A stretch of 64,000 nt of DNA from Panax quinquefolius (GCA_020205615.1 CM035165.1:85064005-85128004); one strand, 5' to 3'. Numbered from the stretch's first letter, positions 22,583 to 34,391 are shown. A program made the numbers and translations. Notes: generated from the sequence alone by a model not told the origin.

Positions 22583-25300
22583 TGTAAGACCCCAACTTAT
22601 TATTAATGAAATTTAATTTTCTATTTATTATTTTGAAATAGTAAGGGTTGATGTGATTAATGTGGATAGTTAGGGGTAAAATACGCAAATATTTCAAAAT
22701 AAGCAAGTGGTTATAAAATATTCATTATTGTTTGGGAATATTCGTTTGGTCGTGGAATATTCAGATCGTTTGGGAATATTCGCATGCGACCAGTAGCGAC
22801 CCATGTGTGGGCCCCATAACGGAAAAGCGATTGGATGAAGAAAACGACAAATATAAGTTGGTTAAAAATAATGGCACAGTAGTTGTTACCAAGTTAATTA
22901 TCTTTGTTAAAATACTCGGTGGTTAAAACACAAGAGTATTACCTGCAGTATTGCACAAATTATTGATTCTTACGTAAGAAGGCACTACTCAATAATGGTT
23001 ACAGAATTATTCGCTCAAAGATTTTATTGAGTTAATAATTCTTTGCGTTGATATTTTATATTGCTGTTGTTTCAATAATTGTCATTACACAATATTTTTC
23101 ATTATCGAAGCAATAATTCATATTATCTGAATAATATTATTAGATAACATTATTGGCAATGTCTAGAAAGTTCTGTCTAAGGAGAGGTTTGGTCACCTAA
23201 TTGCGCGCCAGTAAGGAGAAATTCTTATTGGAAAGCCCCTCTTTCCTGGGAACTGCCTGGTTGTCAATATTGTGAGTCTGTAATATTATTTGTGAATAAT
23301 TAATTATTGATTCATATGATGAGGAAAATATTAATTTTATGTGGATATAGATGGAGAAAATTTTTAATGTGACAATTGTTGAAAATTGAAATTTTATCTT
23401 TTTCTGATAAAATAATTCATTTAAATATATTATTATATTTTAATAATATAATAATGGTGATATTTTTACAACGAATGTGGGATATATGAGTATACGAGGA
23501 GGAAGAGTATTTTTGTTGCAATAAATGTTTAAAACATGTTAAACATGTTGGTGGACCCCATTTATTGACTGAAATTTGATTATAGCTGTAAAATCGCCCG
23601 TTTGTGGATTTTGGTCAATTTCTATTTGGAATTTGGAAAAACTTTCTTCTACGAAAAGTTGTAGAGAATTGAATTTCCTATAAAAACTCGCGAGATTAGA
23701 ATTTTCTGATGAAAGGGCTATTTATTATGAATTATTGAAGTTCCGAAGCTCCAAAATAATTGATTTTTGGAAGTTTAAAATATTTAAAATTAGAAAAACG
23801 TTTTTTCTTACTTTTTCTAGAATGTGGCATGTGTTTGATGGCTGAAATCAGATTCTAGGCATGCGTAGGGAAATTTATATAATTATATTATTAATTTATT
23901 AAATTTTCGCTTTGGTGTTCTAAGCAATTTCCTATAAATAGGTGTCTTGGGTTAGAATTGAAAATCACATTTAAATCAAGTTTTCTCTCTATATTATCGA
24001 AGCGTATTCTTGTGAGTATTTTGAGTATACTTTGAGTATTGTTAGGCAAGTGCAAGTTCCCTTCAAAGACTATATCCCAGTATTCCAAATTTAGAAGTAT
24101 TAATCTTTCGAGGTAAGGGATGTTATTTTCTTCTCAAATGATATTATTTCTTCTATATCATTATGCGGAAATATTGGTTAAAACTTTTTATCAAATTTGG
24201 AACTTTTTCATGTCGGGGTTACTATTCATGAGTTACTATTCACGAGTTACTATTCAGCGAGTTACTATTCACGAGTTACTATTCACGAGTACTATTCATG
24301 AAGCGTGAAGATGTTTTTGGAAAATTTCTATCTTTTGGTGTGAGTTACTATTCACGATACCAAGACTATTCACCAAAAAATAAAATTTCTTCTTTTGTCC
24401 AAAATATCTATTCGGATACTAGCTTTGATTGTATCCATGTTTTGATCATTCTTGAATTTTACACCACTATGATTATTTTTGAGGTATTTTTGACGTGGAT
24501 AAAACAAAAGTACTAATCCTTAATCCTTATTCCTTGTCATTTTGTTTCACTTTGGATTCGTTTCTTTAAAAAAATATTTTCATCATCCTCGGTCTTAAAT
24601 GATGATATTATTGAATATCTTTGGCTGTGAGTGCAAAGATGAATGATTTCGAAGAATATCTTTGGTCGTAGTGCAAAGATGAACAGTGTTTAGAGGAACA
24701 TGATTAATCGATGAATATCTTTGGCTGTGTAGTGCAAAAGATGAATATTTGATTCCGAGATGTATATTGATTGATGTTACTGAGGATAAAAGATGAGCGA
24801 TGAACTTTTAAATTCATACATAGAAGATAGTAGTTTGCATTCTCTACTTAACTCTTCTAATGAATTATTATTTTCATTTGCGAATATTGATTTAAAATTT
24901 GTTGTCTATTGTATTCTATTAGATTTTTCCCTATGAAGACTAACGGTAATTTGTTGTATATTATCTTAGTCATAATATTCTATCTTTGGGCTAGTTGAGC
25001 TCACCCTTTTCCTTTTTGTTCCATTTTTCTTCTCGGGAGGCGAGAATATAGCGAAAGTAATTTAGTCGGGGTATGGAATGAAGGTTTTAGAAAGAATTGT
25101 TTAGTAGTCCTCACCATTTTTGTAAAATAATGTATCAATAAATGTGATGAGGATTTATTTGAGTATAGATATTATCAGAAGATAATATTTGTATTCAAAC
25201 TCACAGTTTTACTGGTTGTAATAATAAAGTTGTAGTTGTTTACGCATCATGTATTGACAACTCGGAATAGGTGATGTATACCTATTTTGGGGGCGTCACA
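22583..25300 (+). mobile_element. 3' LTR of element B (2718 bp)
   Basis: It starts TGTAAGACCCCAACTTATTA and ends GGGGGCGTCACA. It has the same internal landmarks as the 5' LTR: TATAAATA 23933-23940, minisatellite ~24220-24300, and repeats of GAATATCTTTGG near 24615-24735. Confidence 0.95.
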
Positions 25301-25305
25301 GTCTC
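25301..25305. repeat. TSD GTCTC, right, of element B
   Basis: Identical to 15097-15101. The reverse family A LTR resumes here. Confidence 0.95.
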
Positions 25306-25805
25306 AATTATTGATTTAATAATATAACATATTATATAGATGATATTGTGACAATAATTGAATCAATAATATGAGAGAGATATGCAAAGACAATTATTGT
25401 AGTAATAATTGAGTATAACCGAGTGACTTCTTACGAAGCATCAATAATCAATACCGTGTGCTACTATGCAACCACGCGTATTCTGATACTTTTATTTAGG
25501 GTAGATCAAGCGGTTTAAGCAGTAACACTTTCGTAGTTATTTTTATAAAAGATAATTACATCATTTTCTAACTACGACAATACTTCCGGTTGTAGGGTCC
25601 ACCAATGATTGTCTTAGTCGCATGCGGATATTCCTCGACAAAAAGAATATTCCCAAACCAAAGCTAATATTTTATAACAACTTGCAAACTTTGCAAAATT
25701 TATAAATATTACCCACAACTATAACATTATATCAAATCCACACCATAATATTAAAAAATATTTTGAGAAATTTAAATCTTTATTCATAAAATTTGGGGTC
25801 TCACA
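25306..25805 (-). mobile_element. Reverse family A LTR, second part with outer terminus
   Basis: This continues the LTR interrupted at 15101 and ends in plus-strand TTTGGGGTCTCACA, the reverse complement of the TG...GACCCC start. The terminus at 25805 marks the outer boundary of the first nest. The following CGAGA (25806-25810) would be the TSD, but its partner is outside the window. Confidence 0.88.
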
Positions 25806-26089
25806 CGAGATAATTTAAATATAATTTTGCTAATCTTCGCGATCAGATCTAATACCCAAAACACAATAATGTAAGACTATTAATTTTAATTATTTAATAA
25901 TTTAAATCCTTATATTGTAATATCCTAAAATATTATCATTAATTAATTTATTTCTTTTATATTCCATATCCATACCACGCAAAGTCATGCCAAGAAACAA
26001 ACAAACATATTAACTAAGCATGTGTATATATAAATTAAACAATTAGAATGAGTTTAAATTTCATATATACAACATCTTCGATCACATTC

Positions 26090-26091
<2 letters not shown>
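25806..26091. other. AT-rich intergenic sequence
   Basis: There is no coding potential and no recognisable repeat. It separates the first LTR nest from the (TA)n-flanked fold-back element. Confidence 0.5.

Positions 26092-26140
<49 letters not shown>
26092..26140. repeat. (AT)n microsatellite left of fold-back 1
   Basis: About 24 AT dinucleotides, uninterrupted. Confidence 0.95.
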
Positions 26141-26142
<2 letters not shown>

Positions 26143-26897
26143 AGTAAGCGGTTTCATAGGCAGCATTAAATGACAAAGTTTACATCCGTTGATCCATACA
26201 TTTAATGGCTGAGATTGATCAAATTTTCTCCTATAGCTACTGACATGTAGAAGGCGATCCCTATCCGGCGATCGGTCTTTAGCAATTTACGTTCTTGCTC
26301 ACTAATAATTTAATACATGCATGCCGCTACAGGCTATGACGGCAATGGTTCCCACCCATATTAAGGATATGGTTCATTTGGTAAGATAATGTAAAGATGA
26401 GTTTATTTTTATGTATACATAATGTAAAAATAAAAGATAATGTAAAGATAAGTCTGAATAAAAGATAAATTTATTTTTATGTATACATAATGTAAAAATA
26501 AGATAAGTTTGAATAAAAGATAAATTTATTTTATCTTTTATAATAAAAATAAATTTATCTTTTATTCAGACTTATCTTTACATTATCTTTTATTTTTACA
26601 TTATATATACATAAAAATAAACTCATCTTTACATTATCTTACCAAATGAACCATGTCATTAATATGGGTGAGAGTCACATCGCTGCTAATTGCAAATTTC
26701 GCAAGCGGCAGCATGTATTAAATTATTAGGATGAAGAATGTAAATTGCTAAAGACGGATTGGGATGTGGATCAAGCGCCACAAGTTCTAGCTGACAGGAG
26801 AAAATTTGACCAATCTCAAACCTATTATGTAATGAATCAACGGATGTAAACTTAGTCATTGAAACAACGCCCATAATAATCGTTACCATGATTAAAA

Positions 26898-26901
<4 letters not shown>
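26141..26901. mobile_element. Fold-back (long inverted repeat) element 1
   Basis: Two arms of roughly 370 bp are inverted copies of each other. TTTACATCCGTTGAT... and AAATTTTCTCCT... in the left arm recur in reverse in the right arm. The centre (~26368-26655) is a near-perfect palindrome starting GGTTCATTTGGTAAGATAAT and ending with its complement. The right end reads ATTAAAAACCC against (TA)n, i.e. TATAGGGTTTTTAAT reversed, the same end as fold-back 2 at 41521. It is probably a non-autonomous DNA transposon inserted in a TA tract; the superfamily is not assigned. Confidence 0.75.

Positions 26902-26948
<47 letters not shown>
26902..26948. repeat. (TA)n microsatellite right of fold-back 1
   Basis: An uninterrupted TA run, followed by CATCAAGTACTATA, which also follows the (TA)n at 42974-43020. 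Confidence 0.95.
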
Positions 26949-26950
<2 letters not shown>

Positions 26951-27219
26951 TCAAGTACTATATCAGGTTAACAATTTCTTATTTTATTATTAGAAATTCA
27001 ACAAATGGGTCATATACCTACATGTGTTCCTTCCAACTTCAAGTCTCAAATATGCAATTAAGATGATAAGGTGCAATAGTCAAATCTACAGGAAAGCAAA
27101 AGAAATAAATTAGGTACATGTTTTTGCTTCTTTCTGTTCTCTATGTTGCCGCCTCCTTTCTTTCTCTTTTCTTTCAGTTACGAATTAGATATAATGCTCG
27201 AGTAAATTAGGTCAAGTTA

Positions 27220-27228
27220 TATTTTTAT
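27220..27228. repeat. 9-bp TSD TATTTTTAT, left, of Mutator-like element
   Basis: Identical to 28693-28701. The empty site in repeat copy 2 (43675-43683) has a single TATTTTTAT. Confidence 0.92.
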
Positions 27229-28692
27229 GGGTAAAATTCAGATAACCACCTGGAGTTTGAGGTCTTTCTCACTTAACCACTTGTAGTCAGTAAAACTACA
27301 TTTAAACTACCGACTTTTTGAGTTGAAGTGAATAAATAATTTCCGTCTTAACTCTATTACTTGAATTGGCTAAAGACTTAATTACCCTCCATATATATAT
27401 ATTGAAATGCATGCGACAGCAAGGACTCCATCTGTAACCCCACCATAAATACCATTGAATAAATAGCATCAATTGATAAGAATAAGAACATGCTAATATG
27501 AACAAAGGAAAAGGAAAAAAAAAACGAGACTAGCAATCCAGGCAATCAATCGGCCAAAACAAATTTGACAAATAGAAATGATTGGAACCATAACCCCACT
27601 CAAGAACAAACCCAATCAGCCGAAAATAGAAATAAATTATATAATCATAACGAACTGATAAGGCCACCAAAACTGCTAAAACATCAAATTGACTCCACTA
27701 ATGGAAAAAAGCAAGCAGCAAATGGGAATCAACTTGGGTAATTATCAAATTGATTAGACCCATCGAAGAAAACTTCAATTTAAAACTTCGCCACAGCAGA
27801 GCCACACCATAATGGACCAAACACAGCTCAAAATCGAGGCACCAAAATCAGATCCAAACTGCTCAAATCGAAAACCATCAGCTTTCTCCCCTACTAACAT
27901 GAGCCAGATGAGAAACGCTAGTAGGCCACTGGACTTTGCCTATAAACTAGGAAGAAAATAGCTTCCGGGAAAGTATATTAGGAGATGCCAGATAACCTCA
28001 AAATATAACCAAGAATGTGAAGGAGAAAGGCACTGAGTGGGTGGGCCGATTTTAGAGCAAGGTTGAGAGTGAATATGCCAGATGAGGGTGGGGGCCATGC
28101 AGACACCAGATCCGTTACTCAAGGTCTAGAACATTAACCGCCAAACCAAACCTCAAGAGCCCAAACCAGATCAGATCCAAACCTCAGACAGAGGGATGGG
28201 TGGGCCGCAGGTTAGTGCTAGAGATCAGAGGCAGAACATGGAAGACAATGAAGAAAAGGATAAAGTGGAACGAAGAGAGGGGGGTCAAGAGAGAAGGAGG
28301 AGCTTCTCTCACTACCCTGCTTGGAACCCTTCTCAACGTTGTCGGTCGGTTTTTTAGTTGTGAATTTGGTCTGCTAGTAGCCTTCAATTTCGTCTGTTAC
28401 TTCAGGTTTGCGATGGAGCTAAAATGGGGTAGAATAAAATGATTCAGAATGTTTTTTAAAAGTCAAGAGGAAGAAGAAGGGGGTATTTCGGACATTTAAC
28501 AATCTTTTTTAATCGTTATAACCCCTTTTCACGCATTTTTGGCGTCTGACATACACGCACGGTTAAGATTGATGAAAAAGGTGACGTTTTCACATCAACT
28601 TAAAAAGTCGAGAGTTTAAATATAGCTTTACTGACTACAAGTGGTTAAGTGGGAAAGACCTCAAACCCCAGGTGGTGATCTGAACTTTACTC
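27229..28692. mobile_element. Non-autonomous Mutator-like element (MULE), 1464 bp
   Basis: Terminal inverted repeats of ~97 bp are seen. The left begins GGGTAAAATTCAGATAACCA; the reverse complement of the right begins GAGTAAAGTTCAGATCACCA, with both continuing through GGTTTGAGGTCTTT / CACTTAACCACTTGTAGTC. The TSD is 9 bp, the size typical of Mutator. An intact empty site exists in the other repeat copy. No transposase frame is present. The interior (27400-28560) has higher GC than its surroundings and short open frames (e.g. 28184-28387 minus, 28200-28442 plus) of no recognised product. Captured host sequence (Pack-MULE) is possible but unproven. Confidence 0.92.
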
Positions 28693-28701
28693 TATTTTTA
28701 T
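28693..28701. repeat. 9-bp TSD TATTTTTAT, right, of Mutator-like element
   Basis: Identical to 27220-27228. Confidence 0.92.
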
Positions 28702-29382
28702 TAATTAATATGTTTTTATTAATTCTTTTAATTTTAATAGAATTTATTATTATACAAATATAAATTAGATCAAATTAATTCTAAGACCCAATTTTACCAA
28801 AATAATTTATGTCTCACTTATTAATATTTATTAGTCCATATAACTTAAATGACTATTTTGACCAAAATAAAAGATAAAATCCAATTAAAATATTTAAAAA
28901 ATAACCTTTTAATTATTATTTATTTATTTATTACTGAGTATTACAATTTATATTGTTAAATATATATTATAAAAAATTAAAATATAAATGTAATGGAGGA
29001 GATTCTAATCCATTTTTTTTTAGTTTACCCTTTAGAATACTCCCGTCTCCATAGACTTTTAAGGAGACAAACTCATGCCATCCATAATACATATAAAATT
29101 GGATTATGTAATACGAGCACGTCATTTTTGTTGACATCATCATTTTCATTGGTTGATTTTTATTAGTCCACCATATGCAAATACAACAGTTTGGGCCAAA
29201 CGCATAGACTTGAGCAATTTAGTCGTAATTCAGTAACATAACTTGTTAAGGAAAATGTGTTGACTACTCCTTAATCCATAATTGATGTCACATTGACCAA
29301 CAAGTAATTTTATGCCTCACAATTGACCAACTTATTCATCCAAATATCGCTCCGTGCAAATCTATCATCAGCTCCCTCCTAT

Positions 29383-30375
29383 TTAAAATTTGAGATATAT
29401 TTTAGTATTGAATCAATAAGTGAGAATTGTAAGTACATAATCATGGTAATAAGAACATAGGTAGAAAAATTTTAAAACTGAATAAAGGATAAAAAAATAC
29501 TTTCGTGAATTTTTTTTCTAAAAAAACTTGATCTTTTTTTATTTTAAATATGCGATGTATTCTTTTCTTTAATTTGAACTGGGAAAAAAAGATAATTAAT
29601 TCGATTCCTTACGAATTTTAGATATAGCCGAAACTTATCACGATTGAAATAAAAATTGTTGATAGATTACTTATTGAAACCGCTTAAAACTACTATGTTA
29701 CACTGTTGAAATACAGAAGATATTAAACTAAAATTTTAGAAGAACTGTGCAAAATAATTATCAAACAAATCACCATCCATCCAAAAATTTGATGATTGGA
29801 TGTTCATGATTGATAATTTTTGTGCAAGAAGTCATGATAGCGGCTAAGCTAGAGTTTGTTCTTCTTTGACGATAGTGGTCTAAGAAAAGTTTTAAGACAA
29901 TGTTTTAAAATAGATATTTACAAAAATATACAACAATTAGAAAGTAATTACATCATTAATGCATTAACAAAATAATTACAAAAAGAGTGTAATTAGGACC
30001 CATATTACAAAAATAGTACAATTCACATTAATAAGGAAACCTAAAATCAAGGAGAAATAACTGTCATATTTAATAATTCAAATTCAAATATTTGGGATCT
30101 AACAACAAAAACAAATTCAAATTCAAAATAATAACAGTCGACAGCGACAACTACTTTCCAAAACCTAAAAATTACAACTATTTTGTAACAACAGTCGACA
30201 GCGATGGAAGATTACAAGGTCGCCACCACCAGTTCTTAGAACAAACACATCGCTTCAGTTTTTTCTTCGTCCTCTACCGATTTGCCATTATCATTTTCTC
30301 TCTCTTACTCTTCCTCTTGTACCTATTTTGCTCCGACCTCATTTCTCTACTACAATCATGTCCACGTTTATACCA
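29383..30375. other. AT-rich sequence without recognised gene
   Basis: No convincing coding region. A short repeated motif ACAGTCGACAGCGA occurs twice near 30136 and 30192. An open plus frame at 30092-30388 has a hydrophobic stretch (FSLLLFLLYLF) but no family match and unlikely composition. Confidence 0.4.
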
Positions 30376-30805
30376 AGGTAACCAATAAAAAATAGAACAC
30401 TGCATAGAAAAGAGAGAGATAAGAGAGTGATGTGTAATGTAATATTGATAACCAAACCTTCGTACCAAGGTAACCAAACATTTATACCAAGGTAACCAAA
30501 CCTTTATACCAAGGTAACCAAATCTACCTCCACACATGCAGTATGAATTTGTTACCTTGGTCTAAAAGTTTGGCAACCAATTTCATGAAGGTAAATAAAA
30601 AATAGAACACTGCATAGGAAAGAGAGAGATAAGAGAGTGATGTGTAATGTAATATTTATAACCAAACCTTCATACCAAGGTAACCAAATATTTATACCAA
30701 GGTAACCAAACCTTTATATCAAGGTAACCAAATCTACCTTCACACCTGCAGTATGAATTTGTTACCTTGGTCTAAAAGTTTGGCAACCAATTTCATGAAG
30801 GTTTG
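30376..30805. repeat. Tandem duplication of a ~211-bp unit
   Basis: The unit from AAAAAATAGAACACTGCATA to CAATTTCATGAAGGT occurs twice (about 30387-30591 and 30598-30801) with few differences. Each unit contains three shorter repeats of TATACCAAGGTAACCAAA. Confidence 0.88.
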
Positions 30806-31007
30806 GCTACCAATTGCATCACATTCAAAAAAAATGGTAACTTAACAAAACTGAATTGGTTATCTTTGTATGAATGTTTGGCTACCAACTGCACCATGAA
30901 AAAACTACACTCAAACACCCCCTTATAATTCCATGGTAAACTCATATTCTACTTCAAAAGAAAAAGAAAAAGCCCACCTGGACCGGACGATCCAACCCAC
31001 CACCACC

Positions 31008-31260
31008 ATGACGGAAACTCCAGCAAAGCCACGAAATTTGGAAATTAAAAATGAAATTCAGAGGGGAGAGTCTGTAGTGGAGAAATGGTAGAAAGATGAC
31101 GTGGAAAAGGGTGAGTTTGTTCCTGGGGGATGGCTTAAAGGGAACGTGGAAAAGGGAGACCTGAGTTCCGATAGGTACAGAAAGGGGGAGCTTGAGAAGA
31201 ATGAATCTGGATCTAAGAGAGCTCTACAATATGAAGTAGAGAAAGACCTGTGTATTCCTC
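31008..31260 (+). pseudogene. Possible gene fragment similar to the N-terminal region of SET-domain protein ATXR3
   Basis: From an ATG at 31008 the frame reads through one stop (at 31089) into a Lys/Glu/Gly-rich repeat-like sequence: VEKGEFVPGGWLKGNVEKGD and YRKGELEKNESGSKR. From memory, such KGEFVP-type repeats are characteristic of the disordered N-terminal region of plant histone methyltransferase ATXR3/SDG2; this has not been searched. No SET domain is present. The frame runs into a CT microsatellite (31259-31281) and a SINE-like unit. Captured or retroposed fragment is an inference. Confidence 0.3.
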
Positions 31261-31363
31261 TCTCTCTCTCTCTCTCTTTGGTAGACCGGGCTTTGGGCCG
31301 TAGATTTCTAGCCCTTCAAAACCTGGGCCTTTTTGGCCCGGCCCGCCCAAGTGGCCCATGAAC

Positions 31364-31478
31364 TTTTTTTTTTTTTTTTTTTTTTTAAATGTTACTACTT
31401 GTGGGTTGTGAGGCTTGAACACAAGACTTGTAAGTAAATAAATAAGAGTTCAAACCAACTAAGCTACAACAACTATTT
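31364..31478 (-). mobile_element. Short tRNA-derived SINE-like retroposon
   Basis: On the minus strand it reads TGTAGCTTAGTTGGTTTGAA (box A-like; plus 31455-31466 complements TAGCTTAGTTGG) and, ~45 bp on, GTGTTCAAGCCTC (box B-like). It ends in a run of 23 A (plus-strand T 31364-31386). Internal RNA polymerase III promoter boxes plus an A tail fit a tRNA-related SINE or a retroposed tRNA-like sequence. The short length (~90 bp plus tail) is unusual. No clear TSD was found. Confidence 0.5.
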
Positions 31479-31499
31479 GTTTTTAATGCAATCTTCAAG

Positions 31500-33680
31500 A
31501 CTTCAATATATTTTAACTATAATTGAAAATTATAATTAAGATATGTAGTTAATGTAGGTAATTAATTAATAATACTAATTTATAATACTATTAAAATTTT
31601 AATTGATTGAGATATGTAGTTAATAATTTCAAAGTATAAAACTATTAAACTAACAAATAACAATTATTAGTTTAAGTTAGATAGTATAATTATAAAAATT
31701 TAAAATTATCTATATATTAGTATTAATTACGATGATTTATTATTTTAAAAGTTAAATAAATTATATTAATTTTAAAGAATCAAATTTGATTATATACTTT
31801 GAATTACTATTTACTAGCAATAAATAATCCGAATCAACAACTAATTTTTTAGATTGCAAGTCCAAAATTTGTACACAATAATATAGATAATTTTATCCCT
31901 TAATTATGCAATCCCCTACTTATCAGAGTACATTTGGAAAGTAAATCAATCATTATCCCTTAATTATGCATTCCCCTACTTATTTGGAAAGTAAATCAAT
32001 CATTATCCCAAATCATGCCTTTAGAATAATATCTAAAATTATAATACTATTAAAATTTTAATTGATTGAGATATGTAGTTAATTTAAGTAATTAGAATTA
32101 TTGTTTATTATAAATTATTTTATTATTTTTAATATTTATTATTATTACTAGGCCTAACAAATTGAGCCCATAAAACTTAGGCCCTTTTAAATACTTTGAC
32201 CTAACCCGTAGTTAGTCTTCTACTGCCCGTTTGCCAGGTCTACTCTTTGGGAAAAATAAAATGGATAAGAGGATTACGAGTAATGAATGCGTTCCTGGGC
32301 TATAGAACTACTCACTGCAAAAAGATTTAAAAAAAAAATTATTGCTTCATATATACGCCACTTTGGTTTATTTTAATATGTAGATATATTAATTACTTAA
32401 TTTAATAAATAAATTAATACTAATCCCTAAATTAAGGAATCCTAATTGAATACTAATTTTCTAAATTAAGGAATCCTAATTGCACTAATATTGTAAATAA
32501 ATATGGAAGTGTATTAATTGTGTAAATATTTTATGAGTGCACTATTGTTGTAATTATTTTCAAAAATGTAATAGAATATGTAATTGTTTCTATTTTATTT
32601 GTGTGCAATCTGTCAAAATTATGTCGTTTTGGCGGATTTGTTTTTTTAAAAGAAAGAACTTCACTCCTCCTAAATCAAAAATCAAAAACAAATCTGTATA
32701 TTTAAAACATGTATATGGCTATTATTCCTATATATTTATGGGGACTGATTCATAGTTAACGTTGTAAATTTAAGTTTATCTTTATAAGAAATTGTGATCA
32801 TCCAATCGCAAATCTAATGATGAAAATTATCCATGTCTGTAGTTTAATACTGTGGAGCCTGCACAACTAAAGTGCAGATTCAAAAATTACCTAAACACCC
32901 TTCAAGATCGGCACTTTAATAGTGTGGACAATAAATTTCAAAATATTCAGTATATTATCATAATATTAAAATTAGTGGTATTTTTGTAATATTCTCGTTC
33001 GCACTTTAATTGTGCGGACGATAAAGTGAGAGATTATTGTGCCATAGAACCCCACTTCGTCAAACCACCATAACCTGTCATCGAGGAAGGATAAAAAATG
33101 ACTAAGAATACATGAAGTGTGTTACATCTTCCATTACAAATCTGGGTCACCATATGTCGTAAATCTACGTTTCATAGTAGATTTGGGTCTAAAATTTATT
33201 GGTATAGATTTAGATTTGTTGTAGATCTAAGTTTCATTATGGTGTTTGGGTTATTCTGGAGGAGGAATTATGGTGGTGCAGGGGTGGTGGTGAAATTGAT
33301 TTTGTAAGTCAGGGTGGTGATGAAGTTAATTTTTGTGGCTAGTGGTAGGAAGATGATGAATAGTAATTTCCTTCTGAATTAATGGTGGGTGTTGCTAGAG
33401 CAGGTAAACGGTTAGACTAATTAGTAAAATAATGATTATTCTTTTTTAAATTGATGTTGGTGCATTGGTGCTGATGATGAAATTGGTTTGGTGGTTGGTG
33501 AAATGAAGAAGACGATGTTGGTGCACTGGTGTTTGTTATTGCTAAATAATTTATTTTCTTATGCTAATTAATTCTATTTAATTACTTAAGTTTAGTTTAA
33601 TTTCATGTTTAGTATGTTTTATTATGTTTTATTGATTTTATTTGCTTAATAGTTTAATTGTTTTTTTTTTAACTTTGTTG
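31500..33680. other. AT-rich sequence with short duplications, no gene
   Basis: The block with ATACTATTAAAATTTTAATT and GATTGAGATATGTAGTTAAT occurs at ~31578-31625 and ~32040-32085. A unit with TTATCCCTTAATTATGCA and CCCCTACTTAT is tandemly duplicated at ~31894-32005. TAAATTAAGGAATCCTAATTG is repeated at ~32427 and ~32463. Near 32910-33030 GCACTTTAATTGTGCGGAC-like palindromic motifs recur. No coding region is supported. Confidence 0.5.
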
Positions 33681-33683
33681 ATA

Positions 33684-33870
33684 TACGATCGTTAAGTCAT
33701 GATTCTATGATCTAAGTCATGAGTACTCTACAATCATTTACTCACGACTCTATGATCGTTAAGTCATTACACTACAATCGTTTAGTCATAATACTACGAT
33801 CGTTAAGTCATTACTTTACGAACGTTTAGTCATAACTTTACGATCGTTAAGTCATGACTCTGCTATCTAA
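33684..33870. repeat. Tandem array of ACGATCGTTAAGTCAT-type units
   Basis: About seven degenerate units of ~22-27 bp share TACGATCGTTAAGTCAT or TACAATCGTTTAGTCAT, between 33684 and 33865. The central ACGATCGT is palindromic. Confidence 0.8.
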
Positions 33871-33878
33871 GCTTCTTC

Positions 33879-33910
33879 AGTCTACGATAGTAGAGTACTA
33901 TCGTAGACTT
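33879..33910. repeat. Perfect hairpin next to the array
   Basis: AGTCTACGATAGT and its exact complement ACTATCGTAGACT are separated by AGAGT. Confidence 0.85.
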
Positions 33911-34391
33911 CAACCTTTACTCAACGAATTTTCAGCTCCAACTATTACAAGGCTAATTTTGGAATCAAGCTAAGTTTAATATTTTCCAACATGAACTTTA
34001 TTTTTGAGTTAGACAAAAAAAAATGCAAGCATTCTCTCTGTGTGTGTGTGTGTGTGTGTATCTCTCTTTCTCTCCATTCGAATAAATCACTATTCAATCC
34101 CCCTTCTAGATTAATTAGGGTAACCAGATATGTTACTATGTCCATCCGCACTTTAGTTATGCGGACAGGCAAAATTTTATTTTTACTGTTATCAATTTAA
34201 TTTTGCGAACTAGGGCTCAAACAAAAAAAATCGATTTAAAGCTATAAATCTTCTATTACGTCGTTTTTGCATATTCATGTTGCAAATTCATGTTATCTAA
34301 GCTGAATGAGAAGCATGAATGATTAAACAAATGGAATCTAGCAATGGGGTGAAGTGTTTTCTCATAATATGAAGCATGGGAGACAACATAC

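Larger units (their letters stand above)
15102..25300 (+). mobile_element. Complete Ty3/gypsy chromovirus-type element B (10.2 kb)
   Basis: Two LTRs (15102-17815 and 22583-25300), an initiator tRNA-Met-type primer site, a polypurine tract and a perfect 5-bp TSD (GTCTC) define the whole element. Its internal region is only ~4.77 kb and has the order gag, protease, RT, RNase H, integrase, chromodomain-like end. Many stops and frameshifts make it non-autonomous. Long LTRs, a Met primer site and the end motif type ...WRNHxxEEMTxELExEMKxRYPHLF point to the Tekay/Del branch of chromoviruses. That placement is inference. Confidence 0.93.
26949..29382. repeat. Direct repeat copy 1 (partner 43021-45017)
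   Basis: After removing the Mutator-like insertion (27229-28692 plus one TSD), this aligns with copy 2 along its length, from CATCAAGTACTATA to CGTGCAAATCTATCAT...AGCTC. No gene is recognised in it. Copy 2 is cut at 45017 by an LTR, so the full repeat may be longer. Confidence 0.9.

Noticed and set aside
33684..33870. Spaced repeats resembling a CRISPR array
   Set aside because: Units are degenerate with no constant spacer length, and this is plant nuclear DNA. The same applies to the arrays at 37484-38760.
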